This document shows positions 57,501 through 64,000 of a stretch of 64,000 bases of DNA, in pieces. Positions within the stretch are counted from its first letter, which is position 1, and each line of letters starts with the position of its first letter. Source of the DNA: Streptococcus infantis (GTDB lineage: Bacteria > Bacillota > Bacilli > Lactobacillales > Streptococcaceae); the NCBI RefSeq assembly GCF_018499575.1, contig NZ_JAHDAP010000001.1, positions 682,001 to 746,000 of the forward strand. The letters run 5' to 3'. A model generated the notes under the pieces. It was not told where the DNA came from. It ran no database searches and saw nothing but the letters and a program-made list of their open reading frames with translations. The position numbers were made by a program, and so were the translations under genes.

Positions 57501-58510
57501 ATACTTGCTCCAACTTCATAACCTAATTGGATAAATGGTTGGTCTATTTTACCAGGACCTGTTCCTGTACCTGGGTTGTAATCAACTTGCCAAGTCAATT
57601 CTCCCTTAGAAGCAGTTTTAGTAGTATTGAATTTTTGAATACCACTTGTTGCTGTAATTGTTTTTGTTTCTACTACATTCCCATTCGTTTTATCAATCAA
57701 TTCAACAATTGTATCTGTTGAAGTATCAAATTTCTTATAAGCACGTGTATAGTAATTTGTATTATAACGTTCGTTAAATTTGGTCAAATCTACAATACTG
57801 TATGTATACCAATCTCCTTCTTTTCTAGCGTAAGCAGCTGGTATGTCTTGAGACTTAACAGTTGCCCCGTTAGGATTAGTAATAGATGGATCAACAGTTT
57901 CCCCATCTTTTAAATAAGTGCTAACACTTACTGGTTTAGTGTTGTGATCTCCAGTAACAGCTTCGTCAGTAGTGGCACGACGACTACGTACTCTTGGTTT
58001 GTTTGATTCATCTATTGCTGGTTTTGCTTCAGTTGCAGCTGCTTTCTCTGCTGCTGCTTTTTCTTCTTTTTTAGTTTCTCCTTCAGCAACTTCTGGTTTT
58101 GCTTCTTCTGCTTTTTCTGCTGGTTTAGCAGTTTCTTCTGCAGTAACTCCGCCTTCAGTTGTTGCTGGTTTTGCCTCTTCTGCTTTTTCTGAAGACACTG
58201 GTTCAGATTTAGGATCTTCTGTTTTAACCTCAGATGCTGGTTTTGCTTCTTCAACCTTTTTTGTTTCAGCAAGCTCAGTTGTTGCAACATTTTCGACAAC
58301 ATTCACTTCCTTCTTAGAGGAATCCTCGCTACCACTATCCTTTTTCACCAACTCTGTCTTCTCTTCAGAACTTGGTTGCGTAGGAAGTTCAGAAGCTTTT
58401 ACCGCACCACCATTTGCCAGCATAAAGCTAAGGGTTGTTCCTAAAAATACGGATGCAACACCTACTTTATATTTCCGCAAAGAAAAACGTTGTTGTTCCT
58501 TTCTTATCAT
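51599..58510 (-). CDS. Giant LPXTG adhesin of alternating isopeptide-type domains
   Basis: 2303 residues. YSIRK-like signal (FSLRKYKVGVASVFLG, about 8-40); Glu/Ala/Lys-rich region (about 45-185); unique N-terminal adhesive region (about 190-640). Then six pilin-type isopeptide domains (FNFTKxLEGRELKxGEF, then VEEVxG, then FNN) starting near 645, 760, 1097, 1437, 1765 and 2093. Four larger domains resembling the C-terminal isopeptide domains of SspB/antigen I-II (KFQPEKYVL, YYQVWLDTTKF, SLGDADNTQ) start near 885, 1223, 1550 and 1878. Next are a (PPT)n stalk (2197-2260), LPNTGEQ (about 2273) and a membrane tail. Lys, Glu and Asn for intramolecular bonds are present in most pilin-type copies. 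No pilus sortase is nearby, so it is probably a long monomeric fibril anchored by sortase A. Confidence 0.88.
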   Translation of the reverse strand: MIRKEQQRFSLRKYKVGVASVFLGTTLSFMLANGGAVKASELPTQPSSEEKTELVKKDSGSEDSSKKEVNVVENVATTELAETKKVEEAKPASEVKTEDPKSEPVSSEKAEEAKPATTEGGVTAEETAKPAEKAEEAKPEVAEGETKKEEKAAAEKAAATEAKPAIDESNKPRVRSRRATTDEAVTGDHNTKPVSVSTYLKDGETVDPSITNPNGATVKSQDIPAAYARKEGDWYTYSIVDLTKFNERYNTNYYTRAYKKFDTSTDTIVELIDKTNGNVVETKTITATSGIQKFNTTKTASKGELTWQVDYNPGTGTGPGKIDQPFIQLGYEVGASIQALVNPKNEAEQKLYQDVYNARTSTDVINVVEPAYNGRTITDTNAKIPLVVEKTTYYRVVDKNNTTFNAGKTNPTVQDYEPNGNEVDLAKYTTKAMEGQNFTASGERQFDGYKLYQTADPDSTSGYVSRPYKVGTKFMDAERAGIKRIKEIVGEDGTVVVRVYLLDPKQQSKRSDGTLSTDGYMLLAETKPIKPGKANTEDLVVKKSPLYTIPFTDSKGVNHPNGVEVSFDFQNAAGYTPKKTVFVPFLGDNIGHLSPNSQLVNGAYVQIGTNVDLLNSLTPYKQPVYYYVKQEPVEVTPEVAKQLDGRVLTDGEFTFKLTEEKSTPDKHEETVTNKGGKATFSKLTFNKVGTYKYKITEQKGSDTNVDYDAMTVTMTVTVTENAQGDLQASVKYSAEGGFKSSDDDKIFNNYVVAPVKVKFDFTKKLAGRELKDGEFKFILKDTNGQEVETVANKKDGTVTFTELSFDNTKIGTHTYTVEEVIPATKEVGMTYDTMKATITVKVAKNGHTLTTVTSVSSTGGVDDNGASTDGKEDKVFNNKITPPETPVFQPEKFVLNKEKYDITGTKLVDDDNELTNEYTETNADPYADKTTNNEAENINTKTVERGEKLVYQVWLDTRNFSDKNNIQSVGISDTYDAEKVTVNAADIKAYDSVTGQDVTAKFDIKVENGVITATSKASMNKSLGDADNTQVIDTTKFAFGRYYKFDIPATVKADVKAGADIENKANQIVHVYNPVSKSVETPEKPTQKRVNSVPITAEFNFTKRLEGRELKAGEFTFELKDSDNVVIATATNDADGKIKFSPVEYTNKAGKKVTALKYKKGQEGTYTYSVTEVKGTDATVTYDTMKAEVTVTVSHDGTAKALIANVTEPTDKEFNNTVTPPTEPKFQPEKYVLNEAKYSITDNKLLDDDSELTDKYGETNTDPYVDGTSNNEAANINTKTVNRRDKIYYQVWLDTTKFSATNKENVQSVGITDDFDETKVDVVASEIKAYDSVTGADVTDKFDIKVENGVMTATLKAGFTKSLGDADNTQIIDTTKFAFERYYKFDIPATVKADVAGGVDIENTAAQVVNYYNPSTKKVEKPSKPTEKRVNSVPISIEFNFTKRLEGRELKENEFSFVLKDSNGKEVETVTNDKDGNVKFSALTFKKGQEGVHNYTVEEVAGTDATVTYDTMKATVTITVKHDGTAKALVAKLGDIADKEFNNVVTPPTEPKFQPEKYVLDTAKFSITDNKLLDDDAELTDKYGDTNKDPYTDKTDNNEAENINTKTVKRGAKLYYQVWLDTTKFDANNKDNIQSVSISDDFDETKVDVDASAIKAYDSITGADVTDKFDIKVENGVMTATLKAGFTKSLGDADDTQIIDTTKFEFGRYYKFDIPATVKTDVEGGVDIENTAAQIVNYYNPSTKKVEKPEKPTEKRVNSVPIEVEFNFTKKLEGRELKAGEFSFVLKDSKGTEIETVQNDKDGNVKFKAIEYKKGEEGTYKYTIEEVKGSDATVTYDSMKAEVTVVVEHKGTAKALVKTVTDAPDKEFNNTVTPPEEPKFQPEKYVLDTAKFSITDNKLLDDDKELTDKVADTNKDPYVDKVDNNEAQNINTQTLHKGDKVVYQVWLDTTKFTEAHNIQSVGITDKYDIENLDVNVADIKAYDSVTGEDVTAKFDISIVDGVITATSKADLTKSLGDAENTQVIDTAKLAFGRYYKFDILARIKDTAKEGVDIENTASQIVHQYDPTKKSVEKPEKPTEKRVVNIPVKVEFNFTKKLEGRALKAGEFSFVLKDKDGNVIETVSNDAEGKIKFSALEFKRGQEGTYIYHVEEVKGTEAGVEYDKMVATVGVTVTKDGKVLTLTSQMPEDTEFNNKVTPSTPPTPPTPPTPPTPPTPPTPPTPPTPPTPPTPPTPPTPPTPPTPPTPPTPPTPPTPPITPPTPEKPKGRELPNTGEQSKVGLVALGVALGLVGLGLIAKPKRRED
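51730..51924 (-). repeat. 9-bp tandem repeat coding Pro-Pro-Thr
   Basis: About 20 units of the sense sequence ACACCACCA, almost perfect, form the wall-spanning stalk of the giant adhesin. Confidence 0.9.
52230..56240 (-). repeat. Long direct repeats coding alternating adhesin modules
   Basis: Four consecutive units of about 1 kb, each one pilin-type plus one SspB-like domain. Stretches such as 53438-53547 and 54417-54526 are nearly identical over more than 100 bases. They are internal gene duplications. Confidence 0.9.
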
Positions 58511-58555
58511 TTGGATATATTCTCCTTTTATATTTTTTTACTATCAGCAGAAGAA

Positions 58556-58584
58556 ATTATACCATATCTGAACATAGGATACAA
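58556..58584 (-). promoter_or_regulatory. Promoter of the giant adhesin gene
   Basis: Minus strand: TTGTAT (58579-58584), 17-base spacer, TATAAT (58556-58561). The rest of 58585-58856 is very AT-rich; I see no gene there, only a weak cre-like sequence near 58840. Confidence 0.7.
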
Positions 58585-58856
58585 TATTTTTCTCACGCTT
58601 TAGCAATTCTATCATACCATAAGTCTTACCTAACTTCAAATAATTATGCGCTCTTGAAATCGTTTACTTCGTTATATTTTAGACCTTTTAAACCTACTCT
58701 AATTTATTATATATACTTATATGTAAATGTACATTATCCTATATTATGTCTATTTTTTTAAATAAATAAATCTAAAATTATACTATTTTTATATATTTAC
58801 TCATGCGTTGGTTTTACATATAATTTTTTGTGAAAAATGATAGCAACGCTTTCAAC

Positions 58857-58887
58857 AAAAAAAGATTCTCTTACGAGAATCTTTTTA
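58857..58887 (-). terminator. Terminator of carB
   Basis: GATTCTC and GAGAATC form the stem, with a T run on the minus strand. Confidence 0.9.
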
Positions 58888-58890
58888 ATC

Positions 58891-61800
58891 CTAGATAGCC
58901 TCTGTAACAAAACTTCTGCTTTCTAAAACTTTTAACATCGCATCTGCTGTGTCTAGAGCTGTAAATAGTGGAACTCCATGTTCAATTGCTGAACGTCTGA
59001 TTTGCTCACCATCTTCATCAGCTGTCCGTTTGGTACCAACTGTATTGATGATTGCTTGAATTTTTCCTTTGCGGACGTAGCTTGGAATATCGTGTTCATC
59101 ATGACCAATCTTTCCAACGAGTTGTGCCTGCAATCCATGACTTGCAAAGAACTCTGCAGTTCCTTCAGTAGCAAGGATTCCGTAGCCAATATTTTGGAAA
59201 CGACGAGCCAAATCTAGTGCTTCTTCTTTTGCATCATCTGCGATAGTGAAGACAACATTCCCAAAGGTTGGCAAGTGAAGATAAGAAGCTTCAAAGGCCT
59301 TGTAGAGAGCTTTTTCAAGGGTAGTATCTGATCCCATAACTTCCCCTGTTGACTTCATTTCAGGGCCAAGAAGGCTGTCTACCTTAGCTAGCTTGGTAAA
59401 GGAGAAGACTGGCGCCTTGATATGAACGCGAGTACTTTCAGGGTAAAGTCCATCTTGGTAACCAAGTTCTTCGAGACTTTGACCGAGAATCAACTTAGTT
59501 GCTACCTGAGCCATTGGGATATTGGTTACTTTTGAAAGGAATGGAACAGTACGGCTGGCACGAGGGTTTACTTCGATAACGTAGACTTTCTCATCCTTGA
59601 TAACAAACTGAATGTTCATCATACCAAGACAGTTGAGGCCAATTGCCAGACGCTTAGTGTAATCTGCAATCGTGTCTTGTACCTTTTGAGACAAGGTTTG
59701 TGGAGGGTAAACAGCCATTGAGTCACCTGAGTGGACACCGGCACGTTCGATATGTTCCATGATACCTGGAATGAGAACATTTTGTCCGTCTGAGATGGCA
59801 TCAACTTCACATTCTTGTCCAACGATATAAGAGTCGACAAGAACTGGATGGTCTGGACTTGCCTTAACCGCAGTACGCATGTAAGAACGAAGATCATCTT
59901 CATTCTCTACAATTTCCATGGCACGTCCACCCAAGACATAAGAAGGACGAACGAGAACTGGGAAACCAATCTTACGAGCTGCAAGCACCGCTTCTTCTTC
60001 ATTGGTTGCGGTCTGGCCAGGTGGCTGTGGAATATCCAAGTCTTTGAGAGCTTGCTCAAAGAGGTCACGGTCTTCGGCACGGTCTAGGTCAGCAACTTGA
60101 GTACCAAGGATAGTTACACCAGCTTTTGCCAATGGCTCAGCAAGGTTGATAGCTGTTTGACCACCAAACTGAACGATAACACCTTTTGGTTGCTCTAAAT
60201 CGATAACATTCATAACATCTTCGAATGTCAATGGTTCAAAGTAGAGTTTATCAGATACAGAGAAGTCTGTTGAAACTGTCTCTGGGTTTGAGTTCATGAT
60301 GATAGCTTCATAGCCAGCAGCTTGGATTGCCTTAACAGAGTGAACAGTTGCGTAGTCAAACTCCACACCTTGACCGATACGGATTGGACCAGAACCCAAG
60401 ACTAGAACAGATTCCTTATCAGACTTGATCGATTCATTTTCCCAACCATAAGTAGAATAGAAGTATGGAGTTTCTGATTCAAACTCTGCTGCACAAGTAT
60501 CAACCATCTTGTAAACTGGGACAATCTTGTTTTCCAAACGTAATTGGCGAACTTGGTCAGCTGTAGTATTCCAGAGTTCAGCAATCTTACGATCTGAGAA
60601 ACCATTGAGTTTTGCTGTTTTCAGGACATCGACATCCTGAGGATGTGCGCCCAATTTTTGCTCAATCTCAAAGATATGCAAGAGTTTATCTAGATAGAAG
60701 ATATCAATCTTAGTCAAATCTGCAATCTCTTCAGGTGTATAACCGCGACGAATGGCTTCTGATACGTAGAAGAGACGGTCATCTTGTGCTTTGACAACTT
60801 TTTCAATCAAGGCATCATCTGAAACATCTGCAAGCTCAGGCATTTCATTGTGGTGAACTCCAATTTCAAGCGAGCGACAAGCTTTAAGGAGAGATTCCTC
60901 AATGTTACGACCGATGGCCATGACTTCTCCAGTTGCCTTCATCTGGGTACCGAGACGACGTTCACCCTTTTCAAATTTATCAAATGGGAAACGTGGAATC
61001 TTGGCAACAACGTAGTCAAGGGCTGGCTCAAACATGGCATAAGTTGAACCTGTAACAGGATTAATAACTTCATCCAAGGTCAACCCTACTGCAATCTTAG
61101 CAGCCAATTTAGCAATTGGATAACCTGTTGCCTTAGAGGCAAGAGCTGAAGAACGAGATACACGAGGATTTACTTCGATGACATAGTACTTAAAGCTATG
61201 CGGATCAAGTGCCAACTGAACGTTACATCCACCTTCAATCTTAAGAGCGCGGATAATGCTCAAGCTGGCGTCACGAAGCATTTGGTTTTCATAGTCTGAC
61301 ATGGTTTGCGCTGGGGCAAATACGATGGAGTCCCCTGTGTGAATCCCAACTGGGTCAAAGTTTTCCATGTTACATACAACAAGGGCATTGTCAGCTGAGT
61401 CACGCATGACCTCATACTCGATTTCCTTGAAACCTGCAATAGAACGCTCAATCAAACACTGGGTAACAGGTGACAATTTCAAACCATTTTCAGCAATTTC
61501 ACGTAACTCTTCCTCGTTGGCACACATACCACCACCGGTACCACCAAGAGTGAAGGCAGGACGGACGATAACGGGGTATCCAATCGTCGCAGCAAAGGCA
61601 ACTGCTTCTTCAACTGTATTTACAATTTCAGATTCTGGAATCGGCTGTTTCAGCTCTTCCATCAATTGTTTAAAGAGATCACGGTCCTCAGCTTGGTCAA
61701 TGGCAGACAATTTAGTACCGAGAAGTTCTACTCCAAGCTCATCTAAGATTCCGTTTTTAGACAATTCCATGGCCATATTAAGCCCTGTTTGCCCCCCAAG

Positions 61801-62067
61801 AGTTGGAAGCAAAGCATCTGGACGTTCCTTACGGAGAATACGAGTCACAAACTCAAGTGTGATTGGCTCGATGTAGACCTTGTCTGCAATTTCCTTATCA
61901 GTCATGATGGTTGCAGGGTTTGAGTTTACCAAGACAACCTCATACCCCTCTTCTTTCAAAGACAAGCAGGCCTGGGTTCCAGCATAGTCAAACTCAGCAG
62001 CCTGACCAATAATAATTGGACCAGAACCAATCACCATAATTTTTTGAATATCAGTACGTTTAGGCAT
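58891..62067 (-). CDS. carB: Carbamoyl-phosphate synthase, large subunit
   Basis: 1058 residues, full length. Two homologous ATP-grasp halves: the first with [31 protein letters not shown] and [20 protein letters not shown]; the second with [29 protein letters not shown] and [17 protein letters not shown]-terminal MGS-like allosteric domain (about 930-1058) binds effectors such as UMP. With CarA it makes carbamoyl phosphate for pyrimidines and arginine. The ATG lacks a clear Shine-Dalgarno sequence (the preceding bases are TTTGTATCATAAACT), and the 310-bp spacer before it is full of hairpins. Confidence 0.98.
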   Translation of the reverse strand: MPKRTDIQKIMVIGSGPIIIGQAAEFDYAGTQACLSLKEEGYEVVLVNSNPATIMTDKEIADKVYIEPITLEFVTRILRKERPDALLPTLGGQTGLNMAMELSKNGILDELGVELLGTKLSAIDQAEDRDLFKQLMEELKQPIPESEIVNTVEEAVAFAATIGYPVIVRPAFTLGGTGGGMCANEEELREIAENGLKLSPVTQCLIERSIAGFKEIEYEVMRDSADNALVVCNMENFDPVGIHTGDSIVFAPAQTMSDYENQMLRDASLSIIRALKIEGGCNVQLALDPHSFKYYVIEVNPRVSRSSALASKATGYPIAKLAAKIAVGLTLDEVINPVTGSTYAMFEPALDYVVAKIPRFPFDKFEKGERRLGTQMKATGEVMAIGRNIEESLLKACRSLEIGVHHNEMPELADVSDDALIEKVVKAQDDRLFYVSEAIRRGYTPEEIADLTKIDIFYLDKLLHIFEIEQKLGAHPQDVDVLKTAKLNGFSDRKIAELWNTTADQVRQLRLENKIVPVYKMVDTCAAEFESETPYFYSTYGWENESIKSDKESVLVLGSGPIRIGQGVEFDYATVHSVKAIQAAGYEAIIMNSNPETVSTDFSVSDKLYFEPLTFEDVMNVIDLEQPKGVIVQFGGQTAINLAEPLAKAGVTILGTQVADLDRAEDRDLFEQALKDLDIPQPPGQTATNEEEAVLAARKIGFPVLVRPSYVLGGRAMEIVENEDDLRSYMRTAVKASPDHPVLVDSYIVGQECEVDAISDGQNVLIPGIMEHIERAGVHSGDSMAVYPPQTLSQKVQDTIADYTKRLAIGLNCLGMMNIQFVIKDEKVYVIEVNPRASRTVPFLSKVTNIPMAQVATKLILGQSLEELGYQDGLYPESTRVHIKAPVFSFTKLAKVDSLLGPEMKSTGEVMGSDTTLEKALYKAFEASYLHLPTFGNVVFTIADDAKEEALDLARRFQNIGYGILATEGTAEFFASHGLQAQLVGKIGHDEHDIPSYVRKGKIQAIINTVGTKRTADEDGEQIRRSAIEHGVPLFTALDTADAMLKVLESRSFVTEAI

Positions 62068-62377
62068 AGTTTATGATACAAAGCCCGTCAAGAACACAGT
62101 GAAAATAGGAAACTTGGTGCAGACGCCTTCAGCGTCAAATCAATGTTTATCTTTTTCACACAGTTCTTAGGGCGTGTTCACTTCCGCGAACAATGTATCT
62201 TCTCCTTTCTATTCGTCGCCTCACAGAGCGACATTAAATAAGATACAAAGGACGATAAGAAAGCGACTGAATTTTAGGAAACCATAGAAGGATTTCTATC
62301 CTTGTTGGTTTATCTAAATTCCGAGCTTTCCGTCCGTGTTCAATTCCATAAATTCTCCGACGATTTCTCACTCGTCT
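62068..62377 (-). promoter_or_regulatory. Hairpin-rich carA-carB spacer
   Basis: 310 bp without a full-size gene. In transcript order the stems are GACGA/TCGTC (62359-62376), AAGGAT/ATCCTT (62288-62303), GTCGC/GCGAC (62215-62232), TGTTC/GAACA (62175-62192) and GACGC/GCGTC (62122-62136). A GAAAGGAGA sequence (62202-62210) precedes a possible eight-codon TTG-start peptide (62193-62167). A role in RNA processing or attenuation between carA and carB is inferred. No PyrR-type hairpin was recognised. Confidence 0.6.
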
Positions 62378-63457
62378 TTAGTTTGCTTGTTTGAAAACTT
62401 CCATCATCTCGATGAATTCATCAAATAGATAACTTGCATCATGTGGTCCAGGAGCTGCGTCTGGGTGGAATTGCACAGAGAAACCTGGTTGGTATCTGTG
62501 GCGTACACCTTCGACTGACTTGTCATTGATTTCTTCATGGGTGATGATTAAGTGCTCTGGTAAATTCTCACGGCTAACTGCATAACCATGATTTTGACTA
62601 GTGAAGTCCACGCGCCCAGTTGCAATTTCACGTACAGCGTGGTTAAAGCCACGGTGACCAAACTTCATTTTATAGGTCTTCGCACCATTTGCCATGGCAA
62701 AGAGTTGGTGCCCCATACAGATTCCAAAGATTGGAATTTTCCCGAGAATCCCACGAATCATATCAAGAGCTTCTGGTACATCTTCTGGATTCCCAGGCCC
62801 ATTTGACAACATAACTCCATCAGGATTTAAATGCAAGATTTCCTCAGCTGTAGTTGTATATGGAACTACAGTTACGTTACAATCACGTTTAGATAGTTCT
62901 CGTAAAATAGAATGTTTTAGTCCAAAATCAACAAGAACAACACTTAATCCAACTCCTGGAGCAGGATAAGAAGTCTTGGTAGAAACTTGTCTGATATTGT
63001 CAGTTGGTAAGACAGTCGCTTGAAGTTGGTCCGTAATGTGGTCAATACTATCGCCAGCGTGTGTTAGAGTTGCTCGCATGGTTCCATGTTTACGGATAAT
63101 CTTTGTGAGTGCACGAGTATCAATTCCTGAAATACCAGGAATTTTCTTTGCTTTCAAGAATTCATCCAAGGTCATTTGATTACGCCAGTTGCTAGCTTTA
63201 CGTGCCTCTTCGAAAACTACAACTCCCTTACAAGTAGGACTGATAGATTCGTAGTCATCACGGTTAATCCCATAATTCCCAACTAGTGGATAAGTGAAGG
63301 TCAAGATTTGCCCATTATAAGACTGGTCAGTAATGGATTCTTGATAGCCTGTCATACCTGTGTTAAAGACAATTTCCCCTGTCACATCAATATCTGCACC
63401 AAAGGCCTTACCTTCAAAAATTGTGCCATCTTCTAAAACTAGAAGTCTTTTTGTCAT
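62378..63457 (-). CDS. carA: Carbamoyl-phosphate synthase, small (glutaminase) subunit
   Basis: 359 residues. The N-terminal CPSase domain begins [18 protein letters not shown]. The class I glutamine amidotransferase domain has the nucleophile Cys in [17 protein letters not shown] and the His-Glu pair near [14 protein letters not shown]. It releases ammonia from glutamine and channels it to CarB. GAGAGGTGAAAAT precedes the ATG. It lies 49 bp after pyrB. Confidence 0.97.
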   Translation of the reverse strand: MTKRLLVLEDGTIFEGKAFGADIDVTGEIVFNTGMTGYQESITDQSYNGQILTFTYPLVGNYGINRDDYESISPTCKGVVVFEEARKASNWRNQMTLDEFLKAKKIPGISGIDTRALTKIIRKHGTMRATLTHAGDSIDHITDQLQATVLPTDNIRQVSTKTSYPAPGVGLSVVLVDFGLKHSILRELSKRDCNVTVVPYTTTAEEILHLNPDGVMLSNGPGNPEDVPEALDMIRGILGKIPIFGICMGHQLFAMANGAKTYKMKFGHRGFNHAVREIATGRVDFTSQNHGYAVSRENLPEHLIITHEEINDKSVEGVRHRYQPGFSVQFHPDAAPGPHDASYLFDEFIEMMEVFKQAN

Positions 63458-63473
63458 ATTTTCACCTCTCGTG

Positions 63474-63489
63474 GACGCTCACTGGCGTC
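63474..63489 (-). promoter_or_regulatory. Hairpin between pyrB and carA
   Basis: GACGC and GCGTC around a six-base loop, 17 bases upstream of the carA start in the transcript. The same stem sequence precedes carB at 62122-62136. Confidence 0.5.
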
Positions 63490-63506
63490 TTTTAACGTTT
63501 TGTGTC

Positions 63507-64000
63507 TTATTTGGCTTTTCTACTTGCCAATACGGATTCTAAAATTGCCATTCGAACAAAGACCCCATTGGTCATTTGTTGGACAATGCGTGATTTTGGT
63601 GCCTCAACCAAGTGGTCAGCAATTTCTACATCTCGATTCACTGGAGCCGGATGCATAATGATTGCTTTTTCTTTTAAGCGATTGTAGCGCTCTTGGTTCA
63701 AGCCATGTTGAGCATGATAGCCTTCCTTTGAGAAGATCGCTCCACTTTCGTGACGTTCATGTTGAACTCGAAGCAACATCAGAACATCCACCTGATCAAC
63801 AATCTCATCAATGGTTACAAACTGTCCGTAGTCTGCAAACTCTTGACTTCTCCATTCCTCAGGTCCTGCAAAGTAAAGTTCCGCTCCCAAGCGCTTCAGA
63901 ATTTGCATATTGGACTTAGCCACACGTGAATGGTCCAAATCACCAGCAATCGCAACCTTGAGCCCTTCAAAACGACCAAATTCTTGGTAAATTGTCATCA
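63507..64000 (-). CDS. pyrB: Aspartate carbamoyltransferase (3' part)
   Basis: Only the C-terminal half (about 164 residues) of a protein normally about 305 long is inside the window; the frame is open to the right edge. Visible are [29 protein letters not shown] with substrate-contact residues, and [15 protein letters not shown]. It condenses carbamoyl phosphate with aspartate, using the product of CarAB encoded directly downstream. The pyrB-carA-carB order points to one pyrimidine transcript; its control region is outside the window. Confidence 0.95.
   Translation of the reverse strand, partial: MTIYQEFGRFEGLKVAIAGDLDHSRVAKSNMQILKRLGAELYFAGPEEWRSQEFADYGQFVTIDEIVDQVDVLMLLRVQHERHESGAIFSKEGYHAQHGLNQERYNRLKEKAIIMHPAPVNRDVEIADHLVEAPKSRIVQQMTNGVFVRMAILESVLASRKAK

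Noticed and set aside
58012..58302. Antisense reading frames opposite the giant adhesin, for example a Lys/Gln-rich frame
   Set aside because: They arise from biased codon use in Glu/Ala/Lys-rich coding DNA; no ribosome site or domain was seen, and similar shadows occur along 51.7-58.5 kb.
51599..58510. Pilus operon
   Set aside because: The large gene has pilin-type domains, but there is no class C sortase, no separate backbone or tip pilin, and no adjacent signal peptidase.
58838..58857. Cre-like sequence TTGAAAGCGTTGCTATCA upstream of the giant adhesin
   Set aside because: One half fits CcpA consensus well but the other does not, and it is about 260 bp from the promoter, so it was not listed as a site.
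62068..62377. PyrR-binding attenuator in the carA-carB spacer
   Set aside because: The conserved PyrR hairpin loop (TCCAGAGAGGCT type) was not found; the stems present differ.

Overview
The window is chromosomal DNA from a low-GC Gram-positive coccus, almost certainly a mitis-group oral Streptococcus. The evidence is the gene content and order (hprK-lgt, murB-potABCD, pyrD-holA-sodA, pst with two pstB genes, carA/carB), a BOX repeat of the pneumococcal/mitis type at 22906-23057, YSIRK-like signal peptides, and six LPXTG wall-anchored proteins. I cannot fix the species. No tRNA, rRNA, CRISPR array, IS element, integrase or conjugation gene was seen.

Layout. 1-6.6 kb: the 3' part of ffh, then a 4.2 kb insert (lipoprotein, SEC10/PgrA-type wall protein, XRE regulator) bracketed by a 39-bp perfect direct repeat made of the ffh 3' end plus its terminator, then rluD-lspA-cpsY. 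7.7-12 kb: sodA, holA, pyrD and gdhA. 12-16.2 kb: alaS behind a LURP-one-like gene and a T-box leader, then an MBL-fold hydrolase. 16.4-21.2 kb: murB-potABCD. 21.3-25.3 kb: YhfC-type membrane protease and acetolactate decarboxylase, a BOX element, a MocR-type regulator and an orphan amino-acid-binding lipoprotein. 25.4-30.3 kb: pstSCAB1B2-phoU. 30.4-39.2 kb: a housekeeping run (rsmF, IMPase, UPF0223, spx, membrane protein, HAD phosphatase, acyl-ACP thioesterase, hemW, YtxH and DUF948 proteins, lgt, hprK). 39.4-58.5 kb: a surface-protein region, with two Thr-rich LPXTG adhesins on either side of rpsU, nagB with an operator-containing promoter, a GbpC/Spa-type glucan-binding protein divergent from a GH66 dextranase, and a 2303-residue adhesin of alternating isopeptide-type domains. 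58.9-64 kb: carB, carA and the 3' part of pyrB, with a 310-bp hairpin-rich carA-carB spacer.

How it fits together. The conserved genes supply polyamine and phosphate uptake, pyrimidine synthesis, lipoprotein maturation (lgt, lspA) and carbon control (hprK, nagB). The accessory genes are nearly all surface proteins, consistent with life in dental or pharyngeal biofilm: a glucan-binding protein and a dextranase share one intergenic region, and four further anchored proteins are likely adhesins or exclusion factors. The strongest candidates for something undescribed are the repeat-flanked surface-exclusion-like island at ffh, the GbpC-like/dextranase/giant-adhesin locus, and the structured carA-carB spacer. 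All functions are read from sequence; no searches were run.
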